The notes beneath the pieces are model-generated. The model saw only the letters and a list, made by a program, of their open reading frames with translations. It had not been told where the DNA came from and made no database searches. From Dokdonia sp. Dokd-P16 (GTDB taxonomy: Bacteria; Bacteroidota; Bacteroidia; Flavobacteriales; Flavobacteriaceae), in NCBI RefSeq assembly GCF_003095655.1, contig NZ_CP029151.1, forward strand, positions 3,285,001 to 3,349,000: DNA of 64,000 nucleotides, read 5' to 3'. The position numbers were made by a program, and so were the translations under genes. Every line of letters begins with the position of its first letter. Positions within the stretch are counted from its first letter, which is position 1. Below are positions 36,778 to 45,809 of the stretch, piece after piece.

Positions 36778-37443
36778 CTACCATTTAATAGGAGCTTGTC
36801 CTTTACTCAGTAAGATATCATTAACTGCACTAAAATGTTTGTTCCCAAACCAATATCCGCGATTTGCGCTTAGTGGTGAAGGATGCCCAGATAATAGTAT
36901 AAAATGTTTTGAAGCATCTATTTTCTTTCCTTTCTTTTTGGCAAATCCTCCCCAAAGTAGGAAAATAATGTTTTCACGCTTTCGCGAAAGCGTATCTATC
37001 ACCACATCTGTAAACTGCTCCCAGCCTTGTTTTTGATGTGACCCAGCCTCACCTGCTCGTACCGTAAGCGTTGCATTAAGAAGTAAAACGCCTTGTGCTG
37101 CCCATCTATCAAGATTGCCAGATATAGGTGTTTCAATCCCCATGTCTGCCGCTATTTCTTTAAAAATATTTTTAAGTGACGGTGGATGGTTAATTCCTTC
37201 TTGTACAGAAAAACATAATCCGTTAGCCTGCCCTGCTCCATGATACGGGTCTTGACCTATAATCACTACCTTAACCTTATCAAAGGGACAATGATCAAAA
37301 GCCGAAAATATCTCTTCGCCGGGTGGATAACACGTTTGTGTATGGTACTCCTGTGCTACAAAATCTGTAAGTGATTTAAAATATGGCTTATCAAATTCTT
37401 CCCTAAGTTCTTGCTTCCAGCTTGCTTCTATTTTTACGTGCAT
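36778..37443 (-). CDS. ung: uracil-DNA glycosylase
   Basis: 221 residues from MHVKIEASWKQ. The ATG at 37491 would add a nonconserved extension. Family 1 motifs are complete: GQDPYHG with catalytic D65, LLNATLTVRAGEAGSH, and GHPSPLSA with H187 (the same number as in E. coli Ung). It removes uracil from DNA for base-excision repair. The palindrome copy at 36980-36989 encodes DTLSRKREN in a helix between the conserved blocks. Confidence 0.97.
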   Translation of the reverse strand: MHVKIEASWKQELREEFDKPYFKSLTDFVAQEYHTQTCYPPGEEIFSAFDHCPFDKVKVVIIGQDPYHGAGQANGLCFSVQEGINHPPSLKNIFKEIAADMGIETPISGNLDRWAAQGVLLLNATLTVRAGEAGSHQKQGWEQFTDVVIDTLSRKRENIIFLLWGGFAKKKGKKIDASKHFILLSGHPSPLSANRGYWFGNKHFSAVNDILLSKGQAPIKW

Positions 37444-37538
37444 TATCCGTATTTTTGTTAAGAAGTTTGTTCTTATTATTAGACAACCCAAAGCTATAGA
37501 AAAAGAAAATAATTACAAGAGTCGTTTGTGGCTCTATT

Positions 37539-37557
37539 ACGCTTTCGCGAAAGCGAG
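37539..37557. repeat. palindrome copy, 5' of mutS2
   Basis: ACGCTTTCGCGAAAGCGA, core at 37543-37552, only seven bases before the likely ATG at 37564. If the ATG at 37528 were used, it would encode RFRESE. Confidence 0.8.
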
Positions 37558-37563
37558 ATCCCT

Positions 37564-39741
37564 ATGATAAAGATCACTAATAAAACATTACAAGATTTAG
37601 AGTTTGATACTGTATGTGAGCAAGTCTCAGAGCGCTGTACTACAGACAAAGGTAAGGCAAAGGCACTAGCTATAGAGCCATACCCTACTCCTAAACAAGC
37701 AATTTTTGGGCTTCATCAAACTAATGAATATCTATCTTCTCGCACTGCAGATGCCGCGATACCTAATCATGGTTTTGACAGTCTTGATCATGAGGTGAAG
37801 TATCTTGCTATTGAAGATAGTACCTTAGAAAAAGGGAGTTTTAAAAAGCTCGCTAGTATTTCTGAGACTGTAAATATTCACCTCAAATTCTTTAAAAAAT
37901 TTGAGGAGCTCTACCCTACTTTATATAATACGGTAAGAGAGACAGAATACACTACAGATATTATTGATACCATCACGCGCATTATTGATAAATACGGCGA
38001 GGTACGTGATGATGCAACTCCTACGCTTGGAACATTGCGTAGAGCAATTAACCAAACCAAAGGACGCATCAATTCTAGTTTTGCTAGCGCTTTAGGTCAA
38101 TATGCCGGTTATGGATACCTAGATGATATACGAGAGACTATTGTAGATAATGTGCGCGTGCTTGCTGTTACTGCAATGCATAGACGTAAAGTCAAAGGTT
38201 CTATTATGGGAAGCTCAAAGACTGGAAGTATTACCTACATCCAGCCAGAAGCGACATTGCAGGCACAAAGAGAACTTAATAATCTCGTTTTTGAAGAAGA
38301 TGAGGAGGTAAAACGCATACTCAAAGAGCTCACAAATAGCATGCGACCTTATATTCCGCTTTTTGAGGAATACCAAGAGTTACTAAGTGATATTGATCTG
38401 ATTGCTGCCAAAATGAAGTACGCCGAAAAAATGAACGGCTTACTCCCTAAAATCACTACAGATCGCGAACTCACTATAAAAGATGCCTATCACCCATTAT
38501 TGCTTTTAAGTAATAATGCTAAAAAAGAAAAAACCTACCCACAAGATATTCACCTAAATCAAGAAAGCCGCATTATTGTGATTTCTGGACCTAACGCCGG
38601 CGGTAAGAGTATTACGCTTAAAACCGTAGGATTACTTCAATTAATGTTGCAAAGTGGGATGCTCATACCTGTACACGAGTATTCTCGCATGTGCTTATTT
38701 GATAAAATCCTCACAGATATAGGTGATAATCAGAGTATAGAAAATCACTTGAGTACCTATAGTTATCGCCTTAAAAACATGAATTACTTCTTAAAGAAGT
38801 GCGATAAAAACACGCTTATTCTCATTGATGAATTTGGTACAGGATCAGATCCAGAGCTTGGTGGTGCCCTGGCAGAGACGTTTCTAGAAGTTTTTCACGA
38901 GCGCGAGGCTTTTGGAATTATTACCACACACTATGCAAATCTGAAGATGATGGCAAATGAAACGCCAGAGATTGTAAATGCAAATATGCTTTTTGATGCG
39001 CGCACGCTGGAGCCGCTATTTAAATTACATATGGGAGAAGCTGGTAGCTCTTTTACCTTTGAGGTAGCACAAAAAAATGGCATCCCCTACTCGCTTATTA
39101 ATCGCTCAAAGAAAAAGGTAGAGCGTGGCAAAATACGTTTTGACAAGAGTATAGCAAACCTACAAAAGGAACGCAGCAAGCTATCAAAAACTACGAGTTC
39201 GCTTAAAGCGAAAGAACAACAAGCAGCAAAAGAAAAAGCACAGCTTGCCGAAATAAATGAGAAAGTACAAAGTAAGCTAGAGGCGTATCAAGAACTGTAT
39301 GACAGCAATCAGCGCTTGATTTATCTAGGTACGAAGCTGGATGGAATCAGTAAAAAATTCTATCACGATAAGAAAAAACGCGACCTCATGGACGAGTTCA
39401 TGAAAATCGTACAAATAGAAAATAGCAAGCGCAAAAAACAAAGTGCTAAACAAGCAAAAGCCGAAAAAGCAAAAGAGCAAGCCACAAAAAAGGAAGCCGA
39501 AAAACACGTAAAAGTAATACGCGAGAAAAAGAAAGAGGCTAAGAAAAAAGAACCCGAAGCAGTAAAACCAAAGGTGACTTTAAAAGAAGGAGATCGCGTG
39601 CGTATGTTTGATGGGAAGGCTGTTGGTGTTATTGATAATATAGAAAAAGGTAAAGCCACTGTAGATTACGGGATGTTTACTACAAATGTCTCTCTGGAGC
39701 AACTAGAACTTGTACAACGCAAGAAGAAGAATGCAAAATAA
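37564..39741 (+). CDS. MutS2-family ATPase without Smr domain
   Basis: 725 residues. MutS core and clamp regions (about 1-330, with TKGRINSSFASALG) are followed by the ABC-type ATPase: Walker A GPNAGGKSITLK (343-349), then Walker B ILIDEFGTGSDPELGGAL and ITTHYANLK. A highly charged coiled coil (about 515-670, rich in K, E, A) precedes a KOW/SH3-like end, LKEGDRVRMFDGKAVGVIDNIEKGKATV. The C-terminal Smr nuclease domain of Bacillus-type MutS2 is absent. It could act in recombination control or ribosome-collision rescue; nuclease activity would need another protein. Confidence 0.92.
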   Translation: MIKITNKTLQDLEFDTVCEQVSERCTTDKGKAKALAIEPYPTPKQAIFGLHQTNEYLSSRTADAAIPNHGFDSLDHEVKYLAIEDSTLEKGSFKKLASISETVNIHLKFFKKFEELYPTLYNTVRETEYTTDIIDTITRIIDKYGEVRDDATPTLGTLRRAINQTKGRINSSFASALGQYAGYGYLDDIRETIVDNVRVLAVTAMHRRKVKGSIMGSSKTGSITYIQPEATLQAQRELNNLVFEEDEEVKRILKELTNSMRPYIPLFEEYQELLSDIDLIAAKMKYAEKMNGLLPKITTDRELTIKDAYHPLLLLSNNAKKEKTYPQDIHLNQESRIIVISGPNAGGKSITLKTVGLLQLMLQSGMLIPVHEYSRMCLFDKILTDIGDNQSIENHLSTYSYRLKNMNYFLKKCDKNTLILIDEFGTGSDPELGGALAETFLEVFHEREAFGIITTHYANLKMMANETPEIVNANMLFDARTLEPLFKLHMGEAGSSFTFEVAQKNGIPYSLINRSKKKVERGKIRFDKSIANLQKERSKLSKTTSSLKAKEQQAAKEKAQLAEINEKVQSKLEAYQELYDSNQRLIYLGTKLDGISKKFYHDKKKRDLMDEFMKIVQIENSKRKKQSAKQAKAEKAKEQATKKEAEKHVKVIREKKKEAKKKEPEAVKPKVTLKEGDRVRMFDGKAVGVIDNIEKGKATVDYGMFTTNVSLEQLELVQRKKKNAK

Positions 39742-40147
39742 AAACATCATCCTTTTTGACGGAGTTTGCAACTTGTGCAACGGCGCCATCACTTTTATCA
39801 TACAACGTGATAAAAATGATGTGTTTAGATATGCGCCTTTGCAAAGCGAAGTAGGAAAAGAACTTGCTGTAAAGCATCATATAGACCTCAATAAGGTAGA
39901 CTCTATTATTTTAGTGACTGAAGACAAAGCCTTTGCAAAGTCTACGGCTGCTCTTCGTATTGCAAAACAACTCTCTGGTGGATGGCCTTTGCTTGCTGTG
40001 TTTTTAATTCTCCCGAGGTTTTTGCGTGATGCGGTTTATGACTTTATTGCCCGCAATCGTTATAAATGGTTTGGGAAAAAAGATGCCTGCATGATTCCTA
40101 CTCCGGAGCTTAAGAGTAAGTTTTTAGATTATGAGCAGCCACAATAG
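39731..40147 (+). CDS. thiol-disulfide oxidoreductase, DCC family (DUF393)
   Basis: 138 residues from MQNKNIILFDGVCNLCNG; the gene overlaps the mutS2 stop by 11 bases. The motif DGVCNLCNG near the N-terminus is the DCC signature with its Cys pair, and FRYAPLQSEVGK follows. A later hydrophobic stretch (WPLLAVFLILPRFLRDAVYDFIA) and RYKWFGKKDAC are usual for the family. It is likely a thioredoxin-like redox protein at the membrane. Partner unknown. Confidence 0.9.
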   Translation: MQNKNIILFDGVCNLCNGAITFIIQRDKNDVFRYAPLQSEVGKELAVKHHIDLNKVDSIILVTEDKAFAKSTAALRIAKQLSGGWPLLAVFLILPRFLRDAVYDFIARNRYKWFGKKDACMIPTPELKSKFLDYEQPQ

Positions 40148-40210
40148 TTCGTTCACTCATTGAGATGACCCACTCACTCAATAGTCATTTTATTTCCAAT
40201 GGTGTACTTA

Positions 40211-40218
40211 TAGATTTG
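40211..40218 (+). promoter_or_regulatory. candidate -7 box of the DUF4139 gene
   Basis: TAGATTTG fits TAnnTTTG, 22 bases before the ATG at 40241. No convincing -33 element. Confidence 0.45.
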
Positions 40219-40240
40219 ACCAACTATAAAAATCACACCA

Positions 40241-42181
40241 ATGAAAAGATTTACAATATTACTCGTCTTTTGTTTGATAGGTTACGCTTTCGCGAAAGCG
40301 TCTACAAACCCACCGCAAACTAAAAATACTAACCTATCAAAAGTAACTGTCTACTTAAGCGGCGCTCAAATAGAGCGCACTGCAGAAGTTTTGGTAACTG
40401 AGGGAACAAATAGCTTTCTATTTGATAATCTGTCCAACGATATTGATGAGAGCAGCATCCAGATCTCTGGCTTAAAAAACGCTTCTATATTATCTATTAA
40501 CTTCGGAATTAACTATCTCACAGAACAACTCAATACGAAGAAAGTAGACAGTTTACGAAGTTTAAAAACTAAACTTGAGACGGATATCCTCAAACTCAAC
40601 AGTCTTATGAGTGGTTTGCACAAAGAGGAGGAAGTAATTACAGCAAACCAACGATTAGGTAGCAACACCACAGAAATAGACCTAACTAAAATCAAGGAGC
40701 TATCTACTTACTACAGAAAACGTGTAACCGAAATTAAAAATGGAATCCTCGATGCTGAAATTGAAAAAACAACCTTACAACGTCGTGTAAATGATCTTAC
40801 GAAGCAATTTAACGAGCTTAACATCTCAGAAGAAAAAAGTAAAGGACAAATTACTCTAAAACTCAACGGTGAGCAGAGAGAGACATTAAAACTTAAGATC
40901 ACATATAATGTGAGTGAAGCAGGATGGTATCCAGAATATGACTTAAAAGCAATTGCAACAGATGCACCATTACAATTATCTTACAAAGCCCATTTGTATC
41001 AAAAAACAGGAATAGACTGGGATGATGTAAATCTGGTATTATCAACAGGAGATCCTAACACTAATAATCTTAAGCCAACTATTGATACAAAGTACTTACG
41101 TTTTGTAAATCGAAATTATCGTAATAATAGTACAACGACTCGCGCATACAATTATAAATACAACCCAACCATTAAAACCATCACAGGAATAGTTACTGAA
41201 GATAATGGACCGTTACCTGGCGCAAATGTTATAGTAAAAGGAACAACAAACGGAACGCAAACAGACTTTGATGGAAAATACACACTTCAAGTAAATGAAG
41301 GAGAAACGCTAGCGTTTTCCTTTGTAGGCTTTAAAACTAAGGAAATTCCTATTCACGCTAGTATTATCAATGCAAACTTAGAAACAGATAATGCGCTGGA
41401 CGAAGTCGTAATTACTGCTTATGGTACATCCAGATCTCAAAAAAGTCTATCATATGCAGTTACCACTGTAGAATCTGAAGATATTAGTAGTACTTTACAG
41501 GGAAAAGCTGCAGGAGTGCAAATACGCGGGGCAAGTAGTATCACAACGGCTACAGGTGATCAAAAAACAGAAGGAATTACAACAACCACATTTGAAATCA
41601 ATAAAAAATACTCAATTGAGTCTGATGGAGATGTGACCGTAATAGAAATTGATAAGTTTGAAGTACCAGCAACCTATGAATACTTTGTCGCTCCTGCTAT
41701 AAATGAGAATGTATTTCTTACAGCTTCTATAAAAGACTGGGTGCGTTATAGTTTACTTCCTGGAGAGGCAAATATTTATTTTGAAGGTAGCTTTTCTGGT
41801 AAAACCTATATCAATCCGCTAGAGACTACGGAGGAATTATCTGTGTCACTCGGAGTTGATCCTAATATTATTGTGAAGCGCAAACAGCTAGATAATTTCA
41901 AGTCTACTTCTTTTATTGGTTCGCAACGTATTGTCGACATGGCGTACTCAACAACAGTGAAGAATAATAAAAGTACAGGTATCAATCTAAAGATGGTAGA
42001 TCGTGTTCCTGTATCACAAAACAAGGAAATCAAAGTAGATGATATTGAAACTTCAGATGCTTCTTATGATAAGGATACAGGTTTACTAGAATGGACTATA
42101 AACCTTGCACCATCAGATAGCTCTAAAAAGGAATTCAGATACGAACTAAAATATCCTAAACATAAGAGAGTAAATCTTTAG
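40241..42181 (+). CDS. DUF4139/MuiA-like protein with carboxypeptidase-regulatory and TonB-plug-like insert
   Basis: 646 residues, exported. The signal peptide ends GYAFAKAST, where the palindrome copy (40284-40301) encodes AFAKA at the cleavage site. Residues about 25-210 form a coiled-coil N-terminal region (DUF4140-like, VTVYLSGAQIERTAEV). The DUF4139 part starts about 215 (YNVSEAGWYPEYDLKA) and is interrupted at about 310-460 by a carboxypeptidase-regulatory-like domain (ITGIVTEDNGPLPGANVIVKGT, FVGFKTKEIPI) and a TonB-plug-like stretch (LDEVVITAYG, LQGKAAGVQIRG). It then resumes (FEVPATYEYFVAPAI) to the end. No beta-barrel follows, so it is not a receptor. Function unknown. Confidence 0.9.
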   Translation: MKRFTILLVFCLIGYAFAKASTNPPQTKNTNLSKVTVYLSGAQIERTAEVLVTEGTNSFLFDNLSNDIDESSIQISGLKNASILSINFGINYLTEQLNTKKVDSLRSLKTKLETDILKLNSLMSGLHKEEEVITANQRLGSNTTEIDLTKIKELSTYYRKRVTEIKNGILDAEIEKTTLQRRVNDLTKQFNELNISEEKSKGQITLKLNGEQRETLKLKITYNVSEAGWYPEYDLKAIATDAPLQLSYKAHLYQKTGIDWDDVNLVLSTGDPNTNNLKPTIDTKYLRFVNRNYRNNSTTTRAYNYKYNPTIKTITGIVTEDNGPLPGANVIVKGTTNGTQTDFDGKYTLQVNEGETLAFSFVGFKTKEIPIHASIINANLETDNALDEVVITAYGTSRSQKSLSYAVTTVESEDISSTLQGKAAGVQIRGASSITTATGDQKTEGITTTTFEINKKYSIESDGDVTVIEIDKFEVPATYEYFVAPAINENVFLTASIKDWVRYSLLPGEANIYFEGSFSGKTYINPLETTEELSVSLGVDPNIIVKRKQLDNFKSTSFIGSQRIVDMAYSTTVKNNKSTGINLKMVDRVPVSQNKEIKVDDIETSDASYDKDTGLLEWTINLAPSDSSKKEFRYELKYPKHKRVNL

Positions 42182-42242
42182 TAATTATAAAAATACGTGT
42201 CTATCAAATATAATAGGCTGCTAAATGTATAATTCATTTCAC

Positions 42243-42259
42243 CTTTTCGCGAAAGCGTA
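42243..42259. repeat. palindrome copy, intergenic
   Basis: CTTTTCGCGAAAGCGTAA, core at 42245-42254, about 45 bases upstream of the sigma-54 promoter. Confidence 0.85.
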
Positions 42260-42299
42260 AACACCTATAAACACTACACGTAACAAGGTTATTCTATTT

Positions 42300-42316
42300 C
42301 TGGCACGCTGATTGCG
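42300..42316 (+). promoter_or_regulatory. sigma-54 (RpoN) -24/-12 promoter
   Basis: CTGGCACGCTGATTGCG matches the consensus YTGGCACGNNNNTTGCW. The invariant GG (42302-42303) and GC (42314-42315) have exactly ten bases between them. A transcript would start about 12 bases downstream, leaving a leader of about 50 bases before the ATG at 42377. Confidence 0.8.
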
Positions 42317-42376
42317 AACTAACTAACAAGCGCATACCGAAAGACGGTAACGTATCAACCCTAATACTTTTATATT

Positions 42377-42928
42377 ATGAAAAAGCTATTAATCGCAGTA
42401 TTGTTTCTAGGAGGAATGACTGCACAAGCAAACACAGTGACAGATCTCGATCACACTACAGAAAGAGGGCCACGTTACAATGTACCACAGTCTATCACAT
42501 TTACAGAAGGTGGTGTTGAATTTGAAGTTTTTATAAGTGGACAGTTTGATTTTGCTCGTTCTGGAGAACGTTTTCAAATTCGCAATCAAGGTCGCAGAGG
42601 ATATGCTCAAAGTGCACCAGGTACAACTTACGGAGTGAGTTTTCCATACAGAGGTAACAGCTTTGTAAAATATGATTGTCGCGGAGACATCTATCAAGTA
42701 GGCCGTAATGTGATAAACTATAACCGAAAAGGAAAAGTAAATCAAATAGGCACGGTAGCACTTCGTTATGAAAATGGCAAACTAGCTCGTGTAGGCGACA
42801 TGCACGTTATTTATAACAGAAGCGGCCGTATTGTAAAGCTTTCAAGATTTGCACGCGGAAACAACGCACTTTATAAAGCAAATAAAATAAAAGTAAATAC
42901 TAAAAATAATAAGCGTCTCAGAGGTTAG
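42377..42928 (+). CDS. exported basic protein of unknown function, sigma-54 controlled
   Basis: 183 residues. The signal peptide MKKLLIAVLFLGGMTAQA is followed by VTDLDHTTERGPRYNVPQSI. The mature protein is very basic. Its second half has short repeated strands (GDIYQVGRNVINYNRKGKVNQIGTVALRYENGKLARVGDMHVIYNRSGRI), a tandem Y(N/D)R.G.(I/V)..(I/V)G.. pattern resembling a small beta repeat. No domain is recognised. A textbook sigma-54 promoter lies 60 bases upstream, so it is likely switched on by an enhancer-binding regulator under a specific stress or nutrient condition. Confidence 0.85.
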   Translation: MKKLLIAVLFLGGMTAQANTVTDLDHTTERGPRYNVPQSITFTEGGVEFEVFISGQFDFARSGERFQIRNQGRRGYAQSAPGTTYGVSFPYRGNSFVKYDCRGDIYQVGRNVINYNRKGKVNQIGTVALRYENGKLARVGDMHVIYNRSGRIVKLSRFARGNNALYKANKIKVNTKNNKRLRG

Positions 42929-42973
42929 AAATAATTCCGAAGATGACTAAACGATAACTTTGGTTGGTTTTTT

Positions 42974-43012
42974 AAAGCCTCGGTCTGTTTCATTACAGGC
43001 TGGGGTTTTTCT
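42974..43012. terminator. hairpin between convergent genes
   Basis: AAAGCCTCGGTCTGT pairs with ACAGGCTGGGGTTTT through several G-U pairs, then a T run. It can end the plus-strand gene; its complement is weaker for the minus-strand gene. Confidence 0.7.
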
Positions 43013-43022
43013 ATGTAATGAA

Positions 43023-44516
43023 TTAGCTTCTTTTTCTAACGATGTTGAGTACTTTATCCATAGCAACGTTAATGTCGTGGGATAACTTTAGAACATAAGA
43101 AATCGCAAGGTAACTTAATGCAATAATGGAACCTTTCAAGGCTATAGCTATTATAGGATGTATACCAAAATCCCAAAAATAACATAGACAAAACACACCT
43201 ATAATTAGCCCAAAAGTCTTGAGCGAATTCTTTGAAAATGGCTGCATTTTAAATTTAGATTGTACCACAAAAAGTTTAGCAACCGAGTATCCTACTGTGG
43301 CAATAAGCGTTGCCACTCCAGCACCATTAATCCCTAATACTGGGATTAAAATCATATTTAATATAATTGCTACAATCACGGCAACCACACCTATTACTAG
43401 CACGATGCGATAATAATCACTATTAAAAATGATTGCATTGTTGATCCCAAGGCAGTTATCTAATAGTTTTGAAGCGCTTATAAATAGTACCACATACAAG
43501 CCAGTAGCATACTCTGGACCTACAATTAAGTACAAGCTTTTAATGTTACAAACGATAAGGAGAAATAACAAACCAGAAATTACCAGCAAACTCAGGCTAC
43601 TCTTTTTATATAGCACATTCATATCACTCCACTGCTTTTTATTAAGCATCTCTGCCACCATAGGATACGTAATCTGGTGCATCGCTCTAGAAGGCACACC
43701 AATAACCGTAGCGATGTAAATAGCAACAGCATAATAAGCTACATTTTCTATCGCCACATATTTACCTATCATAAACTTGTCTATGTCAATAAGTAAGGTC
43801 GCCACAGAACCCGCAATTATGATAAGCGTGGAGTATTTTATAATAGCGATGCGCTGTCTATCAAGTTTTGAAGTGGTATTCGCACGCTTTCGCGAAAATG
43901 TGATTACCGGCCTACGTTGCTTGAAGGCATACACCATCATGATGATCATTCTAACTATATAAATTACGACTGTTAGAATTATAAAGGTATCTACATCAAT
44001 TGCAGATATTGCTAGTAAAATAAGTAGCAGTGTAACCCCTAAGCGATGAAAAACCTCTTTTAAGAAATTACCAAATGTACTTTTGAGCTGCACCTTAGAC
44101 CATGAAAAGAAAATTTCAAAATACGCCGAAGACAACGCTATTATGAAGATATACCAAACATAACCAGCTACTATCTCATTTTTTGACGAAAGGAAATCTG
44201 CTATTTGTTGATGTAAAAAATAAGTGATTCCAGTAAGAGGAATTATTAGGACCAATGGCAATAACAACATCCAACTCAAAAAACGATCTTGATCTTCTCC
44301 CTCAAAAGATGAGTAAAACTTGACTATCGTGTTTTGAACCCCAAAAGCCAGAAAAGGCACTAAAATAAAAGCTGTAGAAAGAATAAAGCTCACTAGACCA
44401 TAATAGGTGTCGCTCATGAAATTCACGTACAGAAACAACGTGTTTACCGCTCCTAGTCCAAAGCCTAAGTAAGTCGTGATAAGATTCTGAAAAGATTGTT
44501 TTAATACGATTCCCAC
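43023..44516 (-). CDS. polysaccharide flippase (Wzx/MurJ-like, MVF superfamily)
   Basis: 497 residues with about 14 hydrophobic helices and no signal peptide. The start MGIVLKQSFQNLITTYLGFGLGAVNTLFLY and the pattern GIGVPSRAMHQITYPMVAEML are typical of oligosaccharide flippases. It would move lipid-linked sugar units across the inner membrane. It lies ten bases after a glycosyltransferase gene and in the same direction as YfhO, suggesting a surface-glycan cluster. The palindrome copy at 43888-43897 encodes FSRKRANTT in a cytosolic loop. Confidence 0.9.
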   Translation of the reverse strand: MGIVLKQSFQNLITTYLGFGLGAVNTLFLYVNFMSDTYYGLVSFILSTAFILVPFLAFGVQNTIVKFYSSFEGEDQDRFLSWMLLLPLVLIIPLTGITYFLHQQIADFLSSKNEIVAGYVWYIFIIALSSAYFEIFFSWSKVQLKSTFGNFLKEVFHRLGVTLLLILLAISAIDVDTFIILTVVIYIVRMIIMMVYAFKQRRPVITFSRKRANTTSKLDRQRIAIIKYSTLIIIAGSVATLLIDIDKFMIGKYVAIENVAYYAVAIYIATVIGVPSRAMHQITYPMVAEMLNKKQWSDMNVLYKKSSLSLLVISGLLFLLIVCNIKSLYLIVGPEYATGLYVVLFISASKLLDNCLGINNAIIFNSDYYRIVLVIGVVAVIVAIILNMILIPVLGINGAGVATLIATVGYSVAKLFVVQSKFKMQPFSKNSLKTFGLIIGVFCLCYFWDFGIHPIIAIALKGSIIALSYLAISYVLKLSHDINVAMDKVLNIVRKRS

Positions 44517-44525
44517 AGTTTTCTT

Positions 44526-45809
44526 TTATAGATGCGCTATTAAATTACTCAGTTGCGCTGTGAGTTCTCTCCTGTGATAGTTGGCTACTTCGTTTTCATT
44601 ACTAGCATACTTGTAGCCACCTGTAAATAAAGCTTTGATTACTGTTTTCAACTTTTTCTCTTGACTGTAATCTACAAAACTTCCTGTTGCTGTTTTTTCT
44701 ATAATAGTTCCTATATCTGCTCCCTGCGGCCCTATAGCAACTATAGGTCGCTGTGCGCTTAGGTATTCAAAGAGTTTTCCGGCAATGATACCTTTTGTTT
44801 TTTCGGCATTGATTTCTATGAGGAGCAAGGCGTTTGCTTGTCCTTGTAAACGCTGTGCTTCTTGGTGACTTACATAACCAACGAGATTTAATTGTGATTC
44901 TAGACCGCATTCCGTTATTGCGTCAATGATTTCTTGACTCACTTTACCTACAAGCTGTATTTCTAACGCTTTAGAAAAAGCTGGTAACTCATCACATAAT
45001 TCTCTCAACACCTTCCACAACAACTGCGGATTGCGATCTGAGAGCAAGGAACCTATATGAGATAATACAAATCGTTCTGAAGGATGATGCGGAGTGATTA
45101 TTCTATCATCAAACCCGTTTGTGATAACGGTAATAGGTCTTTTGGTAATTGACTGAAATTCTCTTTTTGTTCCTGGGCTGGTTACAATTATATGATTTGC
45201 AGTAGTGAGTACTTGCTTTTCTAACAGCTTGTGACGCGCATTTGTTTTGGCGGTCATTCGCAATTTATCGTGATACCCAATAGTCGTCCACGGATCTCTA
45301 AAATCGGCCAACCAATTAAGGCTAGGTTTCCAGTTTTTAAGTTGGTTGCCTATGAGATGTAGGCTGTGTGGTGGTCCTGTAGTGATGATTTTCTCAATAT
45401 TGTTTTCTTCGATATACATTTTCAAGTACTCCACAGAAGGCGCTACCCACCCTACTCTAGCGTCAGGCACAAAGAAATTACCACGCACATAAAGCATCGC
45501 TTTTTGCAACAGACTTTGCTTTCCTTCCTTAGGTAAAATACCAGATGAAATGGTTTTAGTTTGTTTTCGCGAAAGCGTACTCGCCCACCCATACGGCTCT
45601 CTAATAGGCTGTTTTATAACCGTCACCTTATCTGAAACCTCAGCAACCAAAGAATCATCTAAAATGGGATAACTTGGATTTTCTGGAACGTAAACAATAG
45701 GTTCAACACCAAATTCTGGTAGGTACTTTGCAAACTTCAACCAGCGCTGCACCCCAGGACCACCAGCCGGTGGCCAATAATATGCGATGATGAGTACCTT
45801 ATTATTCAT
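44526..45809 (-). CDS. glycosyltransferase family 4-like protein
   Basis: 427 residues. A GT-B fold is indicated by the N-terminal YYWPPAGGPGVQRWLKFAKYL, the loop DFRDPWTT, TNGFDD in the middle, and the C-terminal nucleotide-sugar contact region AGKLFEYLSAQRPIVAIGPQGADIGTII. It uses an activated sugar to extend a glycan; donor unknown. It shares one base with YfhO (which stops at 45809) and precedes the flippase by nine bases, so the three genes form one operon. The palindrome copy at 45565-45574 encodes STLSRKQTK in a variable loop. Confidence 0.92.
   Translation of the reverse strand: MNNKVLIIAYYWPPAGGPGVQRWLKFAKYLPEFGVEPIVYVPENPSYPILDDSLVAEVSDKVTVIKQPIREPYGWASTLSRKQTKTISSGILPKEGKQSLLQKAMLYVRGNFFVPDARVGWVAPSVEYLKMYIEENNIEKIITTGPPHSLHLIGNQLKNWKPSLNWLADFRDPWTTIGYHDKLRMTAKTNARHKLLEKQVLTTANHIIVTSPGTKREFQSITKRPITVITNGFDDRIITPHHPSERFVLSHIGSLLSDRNPQLLWKVLRELCDELPAFSKALEIQLVGKVSQEIIDAITECGLESQLNLVGYVSHQEAQRLQGQANALLLIEINAEKTKGIIAGKLFEYLSAQRPIVAIGPQGADIGTIIEKTATGSFVDYSQEKKLKTVIKALFTGGYKYASNENEVANYHRRELTAQLSNLIAHL

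Noticed and set aside
36628-36813. Overlapping 61-residue frame in the 36522-36777 gap
   Set aside because: It runs through the strong terminator into ung, is highly basic, and overlaps the better supported 36-residue frame.
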